Of a stretch of 64,000 nt of DNA, positions 34,121-43,691 are shown piece after piece. Source of the DNA: UBA168 sp011055275 (lineage in GTDB: Archaea > Thermoproteota > Thermoprotei_A > Marsarchaeales > UBA168); assembly GCA_046635845.1 (NCBI GenBank), contig JAQQXN010000001.1; one strand, given 5' to 3'. Below the pieces are notes generated by a model, which worked only from the letters and a program-made list of their open reading frames with translations, had not been told where the DNA came from and did not search any database. The position numbers and the translations under genes are program-made. The number at the start of each line of letters is the position of its first letter. The first letter of the stretch is position 1.

Positions 34121-35860
34121 ATGATCGACTGGAAAGCGGTCGGCCTAAAGGTAGGCATAGAGATCCATCAACAGCTTGAAACTGGAAAATTATTCTGCGG
34201 ATGCTCGTCTGACATGAAGGGAGAGCCAGAAATCATGGAGGTCGTGAGGAAACAACACCCGGTTCCCAGTGAGCTGGGTTACTACGACGTGAGTGCTACT
34301 TATGAAGAGTTAAGGAATAGGAGGTTTCACTATTCCGTTGTAGCCCGCGAGAGCTGCCTTGTGGAGCTTGATGAAGAACCCCCCCACGACATAAACCGTG
34401 AGGCCTTGGAGGCCGCGCTTTTGATCGCTCACTACTTTCACTCATGGGTTTTCGATGAGTTTCACGTCATGAGAAAGACCATCACGGATGGCAGTAATAC
34501 CGGTGCTTTTCAAAGGACCATAATGATATCGAAGGGAGGATACATTGACTCGGCTACCGTTGACGGGGATCTAAGGGTGAGCTTGGAAGGCATAAACCTG
34601 GAAGAAGACGCCGCAAATATCCTTTGGAAGAAGGATGGGGATGTGGGGTATGGCCTTTCTCGGCTAGGCATACCGCTTGTCGAGATAGGGACTGACGTCA
34701 TAGAGGCCAGCCCTGAGGCGGTGGCAGAGGTCGCCAAGGGCATAGGGTTAACGCTCAGGGCTACCGGTAGGGTGAAAAGAGGGTTGGGCACCATAAGGCA
34801 GGACATAAACGTAAGCGTTAGAGGAGGAAAGAGGGTTGAAATAAAAGGAGCCCAAGACCTAAGAAGTATGCCGGCTGTGATAGAGGGTGAGGCCAAGAGG
34901 CAACTGGATCTAATTGAGCTTTCAAGGGCAGGGCTTGCCCACGCTGTTAAGCGGAATGGGGCTATCATAAGGATCGAGGGAGGTGCGAAGTACTTATCGT
35001 ACCCACTTGGAAACAGTACGCTTGAGCAGGAGATAAGGGACATGGAAACGGTCTTCATATTGCCTTTGTCTATGGAAATAGAAGGAGACGACGTTGTCAT
35101 AAAGCTTGGTGAGGGCATCGAAAGCAAGTACTCCCTTGTAGAGGAGCGCTTGAAGGAGATCCTGTCAGGTCCGTCGGAAGAAACAAGGGCAGTGGTTAGC
35201 GGCGCAAGGACGATTTACACGCGCCCGCTTCCCGGGGGCGCCAGGATGTATCCAGAAACCGACGTTCCCCCCATTTCAAGGCCTTCTTTGGACTTAGGCC
35301 CAGTCCCTCCACCTTATTATGTCGTTGTAAACGAGCTCAGGCATCGGTTCTCGCTGGATCAGAGCTCTGCGGAGGAGCTTTACGTCTCGCCTTTGCGTTT
35401 GATCGCGGAAAAAGCCTTGAAGGAAACGCACCTCCCTCCAGCTTACGTCGCTTCAGTACTCATGGGCACGCTTAAATCGCTGGAGAGGGAGGGCGTCCAA
35501 GTCTCGCTTCTGGCGGATTGGCAGTTGTTATCGATTCTAAAACTTGTGGACGGGGGCTATCCGAAGGAAGCGGTAGAGGGATTGTTAAAGCTTGTCTCCG
35601 AGAGGCGGCCAAGCGATGAAGAGCAACTAAAGGCACTTGCGGATTCCTTGGTGGGAGGCGAAGTCGACCTGCAGAAGATAATCGGTGAGGTCATGGAAAG
35701 GGATGCCCAGCTCGTAAAGAGCAAGGGTATGGGCGCGTACGGTGCCGTGATGGGCGACGTGATGAGGTCTGTAAGGGGAAAAGTGGATGGAAAAAAGGTA
35801 TCCGAAGAGGTAAAGAAGGCGCTGGAGAAAGCGCTTTCGACCTCTTCTGGTAGGTCCTGA
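34121..35860 (+). CDS. gatE: Glu-tRNA(Gln) amidotransferase subunit E
   Basis: 579 residues, a little short for GatE (usually about 620). The tRNA-binding kinase-like subunit: KVGIEIHQQLETGKLFC at the start, two cysteines in CGCSSDM for zinc, SNTGAFQRTIMIS, IGTDVIEASPEAV and TIRQDINVSV. GatE-specific central insertion is present; a Yqey-like tail closes it. Works with GatD. Confidence 0.96.
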   Translation: MIDWKAVGLKVGIEIHQQLETGKLFCGCSSDMKGEPEIMEVVRKQHPVPSELGYYDVSATYEELRNRRFHYSVVARESCLVELDEEPPHDINREALEAALLIAHYFHSWVFDEFHVMRKTITDGSNTGAFQRTIMISKGGYIDSATVDGDLRVSLEGINLEEDAANILWKKDGDVGYGLSRLGIPLVEIGTDVIEASPEAVAEVAKGIGLTLRATGRVKRGLGTIRQDINVSVRGGKRVEIKGAQDLRSMPAVIEGEAKRQLDLIELSRAGLAHAVKRNGAIIRIEGGAKYLSYPLGNSTLEQEIRDMETVFILPLSMEIEGDDVVIKLGEGIESKYSLVEERLKEILSGPSEETRAVVSGARTIYTRPLPGGARMYPETDVPPISRPSLDLGPVPPPYYVVVNELRHRFSLDQSSAEELYVSPLRLIAEKALKETHLPPAYVASVLMGTLKSLEREGVQVSLLADWQLLSILKLVDGGYPKEAVEGLLKLVSERRPSDEEQLKALADSLVGGEVDLQKIIGEVMERDAQLVKSKGMGAYGAVMGDVMRSVRGKVDGKKVSEEVKKALEKALSTSSGRS

Positions 35861-36039
35861 ACTTTGTTTCTAAATAACCCCTCTGAAAGCCCTGAACGGT
35901 GAACGCTAAATGGCTTACTTGGAACAGCGCGATTTTAAGCACTTAAATTGGTAGGTTATCCGTTTTACTAGACGTCCCCTTAAGGCGCGACTTACGCGCA
36001 CAAAGAATTATAAGCTTCGCCAAGTCTAGTAGACATGAG

Positions 36040-36963
36040 TTGTTCGATTACCTCATAGTGCACGGTGATGAGGATGGCGTGTGCTCGGCTGCCATCCTTG
36101 AGAGGTTCTCGCCAGGCGCCAGAATACTGACCTCAGGGCCAAGGGAGCTATTAAGGATTTTTTCCTCGATACCTGAGGGATCCGAGATAGCTATAGCCGA
36201 CATAGCAATTCCAAGGAACGTTAACGAGATGGAAGAACTCGCGTCGAAGTACAAGATACATTATATAGATCATCACCCTTTACCAGTGGGCGTAAAGCCA
36301 TCAGATCTTTCGTTTGTCGAGTTCCTTTATGACCTCTCGGCATCTGCATCGGAAATAGCGTTTAGGTATTATGGCGACGAGAAGGCCGAACTGCTGGCAG
36401 CTTACGGCTCCATAGGGGATTACATGGATGATACGCCGACCGTAAGAGATATCCTATCTAGACATGACAAAAGGACCGTTTATTACGAGGCGGCAATGAT
36501 CGGTTACGCGCTTTCAGAAAGACATGACCCGCCTTTTTCCGCGAGGCTAGCAAGGGCTTTGGCAGAGCACGTCCGGCCAGGCTACGTGCATGGCGTGGAT
36601 GAGCTGGCAATGGTAGGCCTAAGGCATGAGTACGAGATATATGACTACGTGAAATCTCATGGTAAAGCTCTTAGTGGTTATGCCTTAGTGGAAAATCCCC
36701 CAATAATAGGCTACGCGGGCAAGGCCGCCTTCTATGCCATGAAGTATTTCGGAAAGGGCGTTGGTGTCTGCGCTACGATGAAGGAAGAGTGGACCGATCT
36801 TGTATTCAGGAGTGATGGGTTATTTGATGTGGGAGCTTTTTGCAGGACGCTGGCAGCCCAGTTTGGGCTCGAGGGAGGAGGCCATGCCAAGGCCGCATCA
36901 ATATCCGTTCCATCTCATGACCTACAAAAAATAATGGTTATCCTATCGCAGGCTATGGCTTGA
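36040..36963 (+). CDS. DHH/DHHA1 phosphoesterase (NrnA-like)
   Basis: 307 residues from TTG 36040. DHH motifs: VHGDEDGVCSAA (metal-binding Asp pair), IADIAIP, HYIDHHPLP (the DHH box), SIGDYMDD. The C-terminal DHHA1 domain has EGGGHAKAAS. Such enzymes degrade nanoRNA, pAp or cyclic dinucleotide products. No ATG is in frame near the start. Its end overlaps the valS stop region by 11 nt on the opposite strand. The preceding 170 bp hold no gene. Confidence 0.9.
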   Translation: MFDYLIVHGDEDGVCSAAILERFSPGARILTSGPRELLRIFSSIPEGSEIAIADIAIPRNVNEMEELASKYKIHYIDHHPLPVGVKPSDLSFVEFLYDLSASASEIAFRYYGDEKAELLAAYGSIGDYMDDTPTVRDILSRHDKRTVYYEAAMIGYALSERHDPPFSARLARALAEHVRPGYVHGVDELAMVGLRHEYEIYDYVKSHGKALSGYALVENPPIIGYAGKAAFYAMKYFGKGVGVCATMKEEWTDLVFRSDGLFDVGAFCRTLAAQFGLEGGGHAKAASISVPSHDLQKIMVILSQAMA

Positions 36964-39352
36964 ACGTAGCCGAAAAGCTTCCCTGTTGTACCGTCACGCT
37001 TTTAATCCTTAAGACATCGCCTATCATCCTTTCGAGATTGGGAACGCTGGAAATCCCAGTTAGGTCGGCACTTATCTCAGCCCTTTCGACCCATTGTCCT
37101 AAGGGCAGCCCCTTCGCAGCCTTAGCAGACCTAACCTCCGCTATTATTTGGACCTCCTTCGCGCCTTCAGAGGCTAAATCCTCCCTAAACACTGGTTCCT
37201 TTGGCCATTCTAGCGCGTGCACGGTTAGCTTGTCCCCCCATTTCAGGTCCTGATAGATCTCTTCTGTTATGTGAGGAAGAAAGGGCGAGAACAGCCTAAG
37301 CAGCGAGTCAAAAGTGAATCCCAGAACAAAAGCGCATTCTTTATCCCCGCTACTCATCCTGGGTTTTGCAATCTCCAGATAATTATCACACACATCGTGC
37401 CAGAAGAATTGGACAAGCGAGTCAAGGGCATCGTTAAATCTATAGTCGTCCATGGCCTCTGAGTAAGTCTTTTCCGTTTCAGAGAGCCTCTTCATTATCC
37501 AATTATCAATGGGAGAGTTAGACGGGGGGGAGTTTTGCACGGGCTCGACGGACCATGTAGATATGAGGCGGAAGGCGGACCAAAGCTTTTGAAGTAGGGC
37601 CTTTCCCCTCTTAACAGCTTCCCAGTGGAAGGGAAAGTCGGCACCCACAGTTAGCGAGAGAAGGGCGTACCTTAGGGAGTCCGCGCCTTGTTCTTTTGCC
37701 GTTTGTATAGCGTTGATGGCGTTTCCGCGCGACTTGCTCATGGGTCTTCCATCTGGGGCCAAGATCATGCCGTTGATGAGCACGCTCTTGAACGGCGCCT
37801 TTCCAGCAAGGACTATGCCCCTATAGGCGCTGTACCAGAACCATGTCCTAATTATCTCATATCCTTGTTGTCTAACGTCAACTGGATAGGCCCTTTTGAA
37901 AAGCGAATTGTTGTCAAAGAACCCGGTTACAAAGAGCGGGGTTATGCTCGAGTCGACCCAACCGTCTGCTACGTCCTCCACTCCAACTAAGTTTGTAGAA
38001 CCGCAGACAGGACACTTATTTACGGGCGGAGCATTCTTTCTTGGGTCGACTGGAAGGTCCTCACGCCGGGCTGGTATAAGGGAACCGCAATCCTTGCATA
38101 CCCAAAAAGGAAGAGGAGTACCAAAAAGGCGCTGTCTGGATATTACCCAGTCCCACTCCAGCGCCGAATGCCAAGCCCGAACCCTATCCAACATGAGCTG
38201 AGGGTGCCACTTCATGGACTCTGCAGCCCTTAGCACATCATCCTTTACGTCCACCATCTTCGCCATGAACTGATATCTGGATAGGAACTCGATTGGTGTC
38301 ATGCAGTTCTGCCTCTCGGTGTGGGACAGGACGTTATGCCTGAAGGGCTTTAAGTCAACCAACTCGTTTCTTTGTTTGAGCATTTCAAACGCTTTCTTCC
38401 TTGCATCTGCAATGCTCAAGCCTGATAGCTCGCCAGAGTTCTTCAGCGTTCCCTTTTCATCGATGACCTCAATTATCGGCAGGTCATATTTGATCTGCCA
38501 CTTTATGTCTTGTTCATCGCCGAACGTGGCTACCATTACGGCTCCCGTCCCAAACTTCGGGTCGACTGCCTCATCGGCCATAACTCTTACTGGCCTCTCT
38601 GCTAGTGGGACTATTACTTCCTTTCCCACGACGTCCTTGTACCTCTCATCAGATGGGTGAACGAGCACCGCGACGCACGCGAAGAGCAACTCTGGTCTCG
38701 TTGTGGCTACCTGAACGTCTCTTCCATCTAAAGATGCGGCCTTGAACTTGATGAAGGCAAGCGACCCATCCCTTTCCACGTAACCGACCTCAGCCTGAGA
38801 AACTACCGTGTTGCAGTGAGGGCACCAGTACACGGGAAACCGTTTCCTGTATATGAGCCCTTTTTCGAACATATCTATAAGGGAAAGCTGGACTGCCTTG
38901 ATGTAGCGATCTTCATCGGTACTGTATTCGTACTTTTCCCAGTCGGGCCTGTAGCCCACAGCTATCATGCCATCTTTTATGGACTTTATTGTTTTCTTTG
39001 TCCAATCCCTGCACGCTTGCCTGAAGGCATCTGGGTTGTCCTTGCTGATCTTTAGGTTATATTGGACCTGCAGCTCTGTGGGAAGGCCATGTGTGTCCCA
39101 CCCTTGGGGAAGAAGCACGGTATATCCCTTCATCCTCTTGTATCTCGCAAGCGTGTCCACTATCATAGTGAAGTACACCGTGCCCATGTGTGGTTCTCCG
39201 CTTGTGAAGGGTGGAGGCGTATCTATAACGTATATGGGTTTTCCTGATTCGGGCTTGAAAGCGAACCCTTGCTCGTAGACGTCCGACCTCAGCCAGTAGC
39301 TTTGCCACTTTGGCTCGGATACCGTATGGTCATAGCGAGATGGCAACGTCAC
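36953..39352 (-). CDS. valS: Valyl-tRNA synthetase
   Basis: 799 residues, a class Ia synthetase. HIGH motif as PHMGTVYF, KMSKS loop as RPMSKSRGN, editing-domain VATTRPELL, and WDWVISRQRLFGTPLPFWVC, which is diagnostic for ValRS. Two zinc-type sites (CPHCNTVV, and CKDCG with CPVCGS). The anticodon-binding domain begins near residue 600. Convergent with the DHH gene. Confidence 0.95.
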   Translation of the reverse strand: MTLPSRYDHTVSEPKWQSYWLRSDVYEQGFAFKPESGKPIYVIDTPPPFTSGEPHMGTVYFTMIVDTLARYKRMKGYTVLLPQGWDTHGLPTELQVQYNLKISKDNPDAFRQACRDWTKKTIKSIKDGMIAVGYRPDWEKYEYSTDEDRYIKAVQLSLIDMFEKGLIYRKRFPVYWCPHCNTVVSQAEVGYVERDGSLAFIKFKAASLDGRDVQVATTRPELLFACVAVLVHPSDERYKDVVGKEVIVPLAERPVRVMADEAVDPKFGTGAVMVATFGDEQDIKWQIKYDLPIIEVIDEKGTLKNSGELSGLSIADARKKAFEMLKQRNELVDLKPFRHNVLSHTERQNCMTPIEFLSRYQFMAKMVDVKDDVLRAAESMKWHPQLMLDRVRAWHSALEWDWVISRQRLFGTPLPFWVCKDCGSLIPARREDLPVDPRKNAPPVNKCPVCGSTNLVGVEDVADGWVDSSITPLFVTGFFDNNSLFKRAYPVDVRQQGYEIIRTWFWYSAYRGIVLAGKAPFKSVLINGMILAPDGRPMSKSRGNAINAIQTAKEQGADSLRYALLSLTVGADFPFHWEAVKRGKALLQKLWSAFRLISTWSVEPVQNSPPSNSPIDNWIMKRLSETEKTYSEAMDDYRFNDALDSLVQFFWHDVCDNYLEIAKPRMSSGDKECAFVLGFTFDSLLRLFSPFLPHITEEIYQDLKWGDKLTVHALEWPKEPVFREDLASEGAKEVQIIAEVRSAKAAKGLPLGQWVERAEISADLTGISSVPNLERMIGDVLRIKSVTVQQGSFSATFKP

Positions 39353-39454
39353 TAAAGCTCACAGTTTTTTTAGGCTCTTGCGCTTAAGCATGTCGCATTG
39401 AGGTCATGGTTCGTGGCGGCATGCTAAGTTACTCGGTTAACAGAACAGATTCTC

Positions 39455-39672
39455 TTACCTCAGCGATAGTCAAGGGGGAGGGGAACGGAAGTCCCCTTAA
39501 GGAAACGAGAGCCCCCTCACGGAAGTTCCACGAACCTCTAACCGTAGAGGAGCCCGTTGCCGGTGCGCCCTCCAGCGATCAAGCCGCTCGCGCGTGCGGG
39601 CGGCAAGGCGAGCGTCCCCTGCGGTTGCCAAGCGATGTGAAGCGCCGTCCTTTATGGCTTTGAGTAGTTCGC
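39455..39672 (+). mobile_element. Non-autonomous IS200/IS605-like element, copy A (upstream of pyrG)
   Basis: Shares about 205 bp at near-identity with copy B, beginning at TTAC (39455-39458). Near the left end is a hairpin GGGGA/TCCCC; the middle has CCTCT/AGAGG and a GCCGCTC/GGGCGGC stem; near the right end is AGCGCC...TGGCT, and the unit closes at TTCGC (39668-39672). TTAC as left target, terminal hairpins and a short 3' TTC tail match IS605-type ends. A reading frame VKGEGNGSPLKETRAPS resembles the tail of TnpB, but an indel shifts it and no tnpB body exists. Occupies most of the 367-bp gap between valS and pyrG. Confidence 0.7.
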
Positions 39673-39725
39673 GTGAGTGAGAGGGGTTCCCGGGATAAGC
39701 CTAAATCTGTAACCGTAAAGTGGAT

Positions 39726-41546
39726 ATGCGGTACATATTCGTCACAGGTGGAGTTATGAGCGGGCTTGGTAAGGGGGTTGTATCTGCATCAACCGGTATG
39801 TTGCTCTCCTCTGCTGGCTTTAAGGTATCCATGATGAAGATTGATCCTTACCTTAATGTAGATGCGGGTACGATGAATCCTTATCGCCATGGAGAAGTGT
39901 TCGTGACGGATGACGGAGGGGAAACCGATCTTGATCTGGGTACTTATGAGCGCTTTCTCGATAAGAACATGGGTAAGGAGAACAACCTTACGACGGGAAT
40001 CGTTTACAGGGAAGTGATTGAGAAAGAAAGGAGGGGAGATTACCTCGGAGAATGCGTTCAGGTAATCCCACATGTGACAGATAATATAAAGGAAAAAATA
40101 AGGACAGTAGCCACAAAGTCGGGCGCGGATTTCTTCATAGTTGAGGTAGGAGGGACCGTAGGAGACATAGAGGGGCTGCCTTTTTTAGAGGCCCTGCGGC
40201 AGATGAAGTTGGAGCTGGGAAAAGATGCGTTTTTTGTTCACGTGGCTTACGTCCCGTATTTGGAAAGCACTGGCGAGAGCAAGACAAAGCCTGCCCAGCA
40301 CTCGGTTCAGGCCCTCAGGGAGATAGGGATACAGCCTGATGTGCTCGTTGCCCGTTCACCTAGGGCCATCGGTGATGAAGAAAGGGCAAAGCTTGCGCTG
40401 TTTTCGTCGCTGCCCGTTGAAAGAGTTATAAGAGTTCCTGATATGCCCTCTATTTATCAAGTCCCGCTTTTGCTTGAATCGCAGGGATTTAGGGACATAA
40501 TACTGGGACAGTTTAGCTTGAAGTCCTTATGGGAAAGCGACCTTCCGCTTAAGCTTTCATCAACCTTCACGGGCCTGCAAAAAGGTCCCAAAATCGGAAT
40601 GGTGGGAAAGTACGTTAAGCTGAGGGACGCTTACGTCAGTATAGTGGAGGCGCTCAAGCACGCTGGGGCGAGATTGGGTTTTGAGCCTGAACTCGTTTGG
40701 ATAGATGCTGAGGAGGTGGAAAAGGGTAATGGTCTCTCGGGATTTCCGGACCTGAACGGCGTGATGGTGCTTCCCGGCTTTGGTAAGAGAGGAAGCGAGG
40801 GTATGATAACCTCGATAGCCGAAGCGCGGAAGCTGAAGCTTCCCTTCTTGGGCATCTGTTTCGGTATGCAGCTCGCAGTGGTGGAATTCGCAAGAGAAAA
40901 GCTGGGGCTTAAGGCGAACAGCACCGAGCTCGATCCAAACACACCAGATCCCGTGATAGATCTGCTTCCAGAGCAGAAGAACTTGAAGGACATGGGTGGA
41001 ACCATGAGGTTAGGAGGGTCAAACATAAGGCTCATTAAGGATACAAAGCTGTTTGCTATGTACGGAGGAAGAGATCCAAGGGAAAGGCATAGGCACAGAT
41101 ACGAGGTCAATCCAAAGTACTGGGAGGCACTTCAAGCAGCAGGTCTGGTTTTTTCGGCGTTTGACTACGAGGGAAAGAGAGTCGAGGCCATAGAGGACCC
41201 ATCGCTTCCGTTTTTCGTTGGAACGCAGTTCCACCCAGAGTTTAACAGTAGGCCTATGAGGCCCTCCCCTCCTTATTTGGCCTTTCTTGAAGCTGCTGCC
41301 CGGCACGATAAGGTGCTGAATTCAGAAAGCGCAGGCGCCTTGAGGCGAGCCTTTGCTTTCTTTACCTCAGCGATAGTCAAGGGGGAGGGGAACGGAAGTC
41401 CCCTTAAGGAAACGAGAGCCCCCTCACGGAAGTTCCACGAACCTCTAACCGTAGAGGAGCCCGTTGCCGGTGCGCCCTCCAGCGATCAAGCCGCTCGCGC
41501 TCGCGGCGGCAAGGCGAACGTCCCCTGCGGTTGCCAAGCGATGTGA
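39726..41546 (+). CDS. pyrG: CTP synthase, 3' end fused to a repeat element
   Basis: UTP to CTP with ATP and glutamine. 606 residues from ATG 39726 (GTG 39720 is possible). Synthetase domain: FVTGGVMSGLGKGVVSAS, DPYLNVDAGTMNPYRHGEV, VGGTVGDIEGLPFLEA. Glutaminase: LPGFGKRG, FLGICFGMQLAVVEFA (nucleophile Cys), and GTQFHPEFNSRP. The usual length is about 535-545. From about residue 547 the frame runs into mobile-element copy B (41362 on) and adds some 60 residues starting TSAIVKGEGNGSPLK, rich in Pro, Ser and Arg. The native stop was evidently lost at insertion. The core looks intact, so activity is likely kept. Confidence 0.96.
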   Translation: MRYIFVTGGVMSGLGKGVVSASTGMLLSSAGFKVSMMKIDPYLNVDAGTMNPYRHGEVFVTDDGGETDLDLGTYERFLDKNMGKENNLTTGIVYREVIEKERRGDYLGECVQVIPHVTDNIKEKIRTVATKSGADFFIVEVGGTVGDIEGLPFLEALRQMKLELGKDAFFVHVAYVPYLESTGESKTKPAQHSVQALREIGIQPDVLVARSPRAIGDEERAKLALFSSLPVERVIRVPDMPSIYQVPLLLESQGFRDIILGQFSLKSLWESDLPLKLSSTFTGLQKGPKIGMVGKYVKLRDAYVSIVEALKHAGARLGFEPELVWIDAEEVEKGNGLSGFPDLNGVMVLPGFGKRGSEGMITSIAEARKLKLPFLGICFGMQLAVVEFAREKLGLKANSTELDPNTPDPVIDLLPEQKNLKDMGGTMRLGGSNIRLIKDTKLFAMYGGRDPRERHRHRYEVNPKYWEALQAAGLVFSAFDYEGKRVEAIEDPSLPFFVGTQFHPEFNSRPMRPSPPYLAFLEAAARHDKVLNSESAGALRRAFAFFTSAIVKGEGNGSPLKETRAPSRKFHEPLTVEEPVAGAPSSDQAARARGGKANVPCGCQAM

Positions 41547-41576
41547 AGCGCCGTCCTTTATGGCTAAATAGTTCAC
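41362..41576 (+). mobile_element. Non-autonomous IS200/IS605-like element, copy B (fused to pyrG)
   Basis: Nearly identical to copy A from TTAC (41362-41365) to GGCT (41565), then ending at TTCAC (41572-41576). Differences are a 1-bp deletion and a few substitutions around 41498-41519. Here the TnpB-like tail frame is unbroken and ends at TGA within GATGTGAAGC, the place where tnpB genes of such elements usually stop. The right end contributes the stop codon of the convergent nucleotidyltransferase (41573-41575). With copy A it forms direct repeats around pyrG. Confidence 0.7.
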
Positions 41577-42835
41577 ACAACTTCTTCGACCATTATGCGC
41601 TTGGGCGGAATGATCTCATGTGGATATATCTTTGTGGCTATCAGGCTAACTCCTTCGCCCACCCTTACGTCATCTGCAATCACGCTAACACCCATTATCT
41701 TTGTTTGTGCCGTTTCGGAGGAGAGAATTTCCGCGTGCCTTCCCACGATGCTATCGCGGATCTGTGCAGCTTTACCGATGAATACACGATCCATGATAGC
41801 CGAGTTCTCTATCACAGATCCATCTCCTATTATGGTATAGTTATCTATGGAAGAGTCTTTGATGTAAACGTTATCTCCTATGGAGCAGTGCCTGCCTATC
41901 AAAACGGATCCTTCAACCTTAATCTTCCCCATCTTTATCTTATTCTCGATCTCCTTTGCCCTTTTAATTGATTCAGCGCTTTCACCTTGTACCCAAACGG
42001 ACGCGTCAGCCGCAATCTGGTTTCCTTTTGGGAGCCAAGGCTCTTCAACCTTAAGGAGTTTTTGCATCGTTTCCAGGTACTTATTTGGGCTCCCTATGTC
42101 GTACCACTGACCTCTGATAGGGTACGCGTAAATCGGGTAGTCTCTTTTCAGTAAGTAAGGTATGAAGTCCAGACCGAAGTCCAAGCGCCCCGCCTTTATC
42201 ATGTTTTTAACTTGCTCCTCTTGGAAGATTTCCCTTATCTTAGGGCTTAAAAAGTAAACCCCAGTATTTATGAGGTTTGATGGTGCTTCCTCCTTTTTAG
42301 GCTTTTCAACAAATCCCATTACCCTCATGTCCTTATCGAGTTTGGCAACCCCGTACTCTGAGACGTCGTCGACGGCAGTCACCCCTATGGTCATTACGGC
42401 GTCCTTTTGTTCGTGGAACTTGATCAGCTCCTTTATGTCTACATCAAATATGTTGTCTCCCTGCACTCCAACGACGGGATCGGTTATATCATAATAATCC
42501 ATATTTATCCTCACGGAGTCGGCATTGCCCACGTCATCAACTCTCGGCTGGTACTTTATGTGAGCTCTTGGCTCTATGGCATAATAGGAAGAGAACCCCC
42601 TCCCGTCACCAAAGTAGTCAAACAGGCTCTTGTAATTCACGTAGCCCTTCACCCCGAATATGAAGTTTTTTACGCCTTGACGCGCGAGATTGGCCATAGC
42701 TATCTCAACGATGGGGCGGTTGAGAAGTCTAATGACCGCCTTCGATACTTCGGCTGTTAGAGGTCTTAGCCTAAGCGCTTGACCCCCGACCGGAATTATA
42801 ACCCTCAACCTATCCGTGTCGCAGGGCTCACCCAA
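41573..42835 (-). CDS. NDP-sugar pyrophosphorylase (nucleotidyltransferase + left-handed beta-helix)
   Basis: 420 residues. An N-terminal Rossmann-like nucleotidyltransferase domain with IIPVGGQALRLRPLT; the usual GGxGTRLRP has AL in place of GT, a mild deviation in the nucleotide loop. GDNIFD carries the metal Asp; GVAKLDKDMRVMGFVEKP and NTGVYFLSP are family-typical. The C-terminus (about 300-405) is an isoleucine-rich hexapeptide beta-helix. Likely makes an activated sugar for glycosylation or S-layer. Its stop codon lies in the terminal TTCAC of mobile-element copy B, so the last residues may be altered. Confidence 0.9.
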   Translation of the reverse strand: MGEPCDTDRLRVIIPVGGQALRLRPLTAEVSKAVIRLLNRPIVEIAMANLARQGVKNFIFGVKGYVNYKSLFDYFGDGRGFSSYYAIEPRAHIKYQPRVDDVGNADSVRINMDYYDITDPVVGVQGDNIFDVDIKELIKFHEQKDAVMTIGVTAVDDVSEYGVAKLDKDMRVMGFVEKPKKEEAPSNLINTGVYFLSPKIREIFQEEQVKNMIKAGRLDFGLDFIPYLLKRDYPIYAYPIRGQWYDIGSPNKYLETMQKLLKVEEPWLPKGNQIAADASVWVQGESAESIKRAKEIENKIKMGKIKVEGSVLIGRHCSIGDNVYIKDSSIDNYTIIGDGSVIENSAIMDRVFIGKAAQIRDSIVGRHAEILSSETAQTKIMGVSVIADDVRVGEGVSLIATKIYPHEIIPPKRIMVEEVV

Positions 42836-42963
42836 CTCATATAAATACGTGCGTCAGCATTTAACCTCTTTGGGACTTAATATAGCAAGAAACCCTCTTT
42901 CTTAAGTTAGTGATGCTCATTCATGCCTTCCCTGGTAAGGTCAAAAAGCTCCCGATAATAGGG

Positions 42964-43443
42964 TCAAAAAGTTCGGGTATTCAGCAGTTGTTCCATGAGG
43001 CTTTCGAGCCATTCTACTGCGTACTCGTTGTCCATGTCTTTTGCTTTGCTTATGAGTTCTTTTACCCTTGACAGCAGCTCGCTCTTGCTCATTGACGTGA
43101 TCTGGCCTAGCTCGTAGTCTAGGTCCTTTGCTATGGCGTTGAGTCCCTCGATAGTCTTTCTTGAAAGCCCATTATCTGAGTAACTTATGGGAAAGCGCTC
43201 CATGTAGGGATTGTGCTGCTCTGCTATCTCGCCGTATGTATCGGAGTTTATGGCGCTGAGATATATTTTTTTAACCTCCTTAACGATGAGACCTATCACT
43301 TTTTCCTTGTCACCCTCAAGGTTGAACTCGTTCTTCCAGTCATCCCAGTTCCCCTCAACCACCCCTCTTGCGATCTCTGGCGGTACCCCCTCTTGGACCG
43401 CCTTTTCGACGACCTTTTTTATCAGTTCCTTGTCTTCGCTCAC
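42964..43443 (-). CDS. Unknown alpha-helical acidic protein
   Basis: 159 residues, predicted mostly helical with high Glu/Lys content (ELIKKVVEKAVQEGVPPEIARGVVEGNWDD region at the N-terminus). No cysteines, signal peptide or membrane helix. Its N-terminal part could be a three-helix unit. Convergent with nothing; lies between the nucleotidyltransferase and tRNA-Glu. Codon use resembles its neighbours. I do not recognise the family. Confidence 0.65.
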   Translation of the reverse strand: MSEDKELIKKVVEKAVQEGVPPEIARGVVEGNWDDWKNEFNLEGDKEKVIGLIVKEVKKIYLSAINSDTYGEIAEQHNPYMERFPISYSDNGLSRKTIEGLNAIAKDLDYELGQITSMSKSELLSRVKELISKAKDMDNEYAVEWLESLMEQLLNTRTF

Positions 43444-43526
43444 TGCTGTGATCGCTTTAAATCAGCCGGTGGCGAATAAACTTCACGCTTTTTATCTCAC
43501 ACAAATGTGTAAAAGATCACGAAGTA

Positions 43527-43601
43527 TGCCTCGGCCGAGATTTGAACTCGGGTCTGCGGCTCGAGAGGCCGCCATACTTGACCGGGCTATACCACCGAGG
43601 C
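43527..43601 (-). tRNA. tRNA-Glu (anticodon CTC)
   Basis: Acceptor GCCTCGG with CCGAGGC, anticodon loop CTCTCGA inside stem GCGGC/GCCGC giving CTC, T arm CCCGAGTTCAAATCTCGG. No intron, no encoded CCA. Confidence 0.95.
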
Positions 43602-43691
43602 AATTTCAAAATACTTGTATCGATATAAGCTTTGCATGCCATCTGGAAGAACAAGTGATACGAGCGTCACTTTCAGCACACCCCATAATTC

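Noticed and set aside
39406..39663. 85-codon ORF upstream of pyrG
   Set aside because: It is mostly copy A of the repeat read through; no independent protein signal, and the frame differs at the end from copy B because of an indel.
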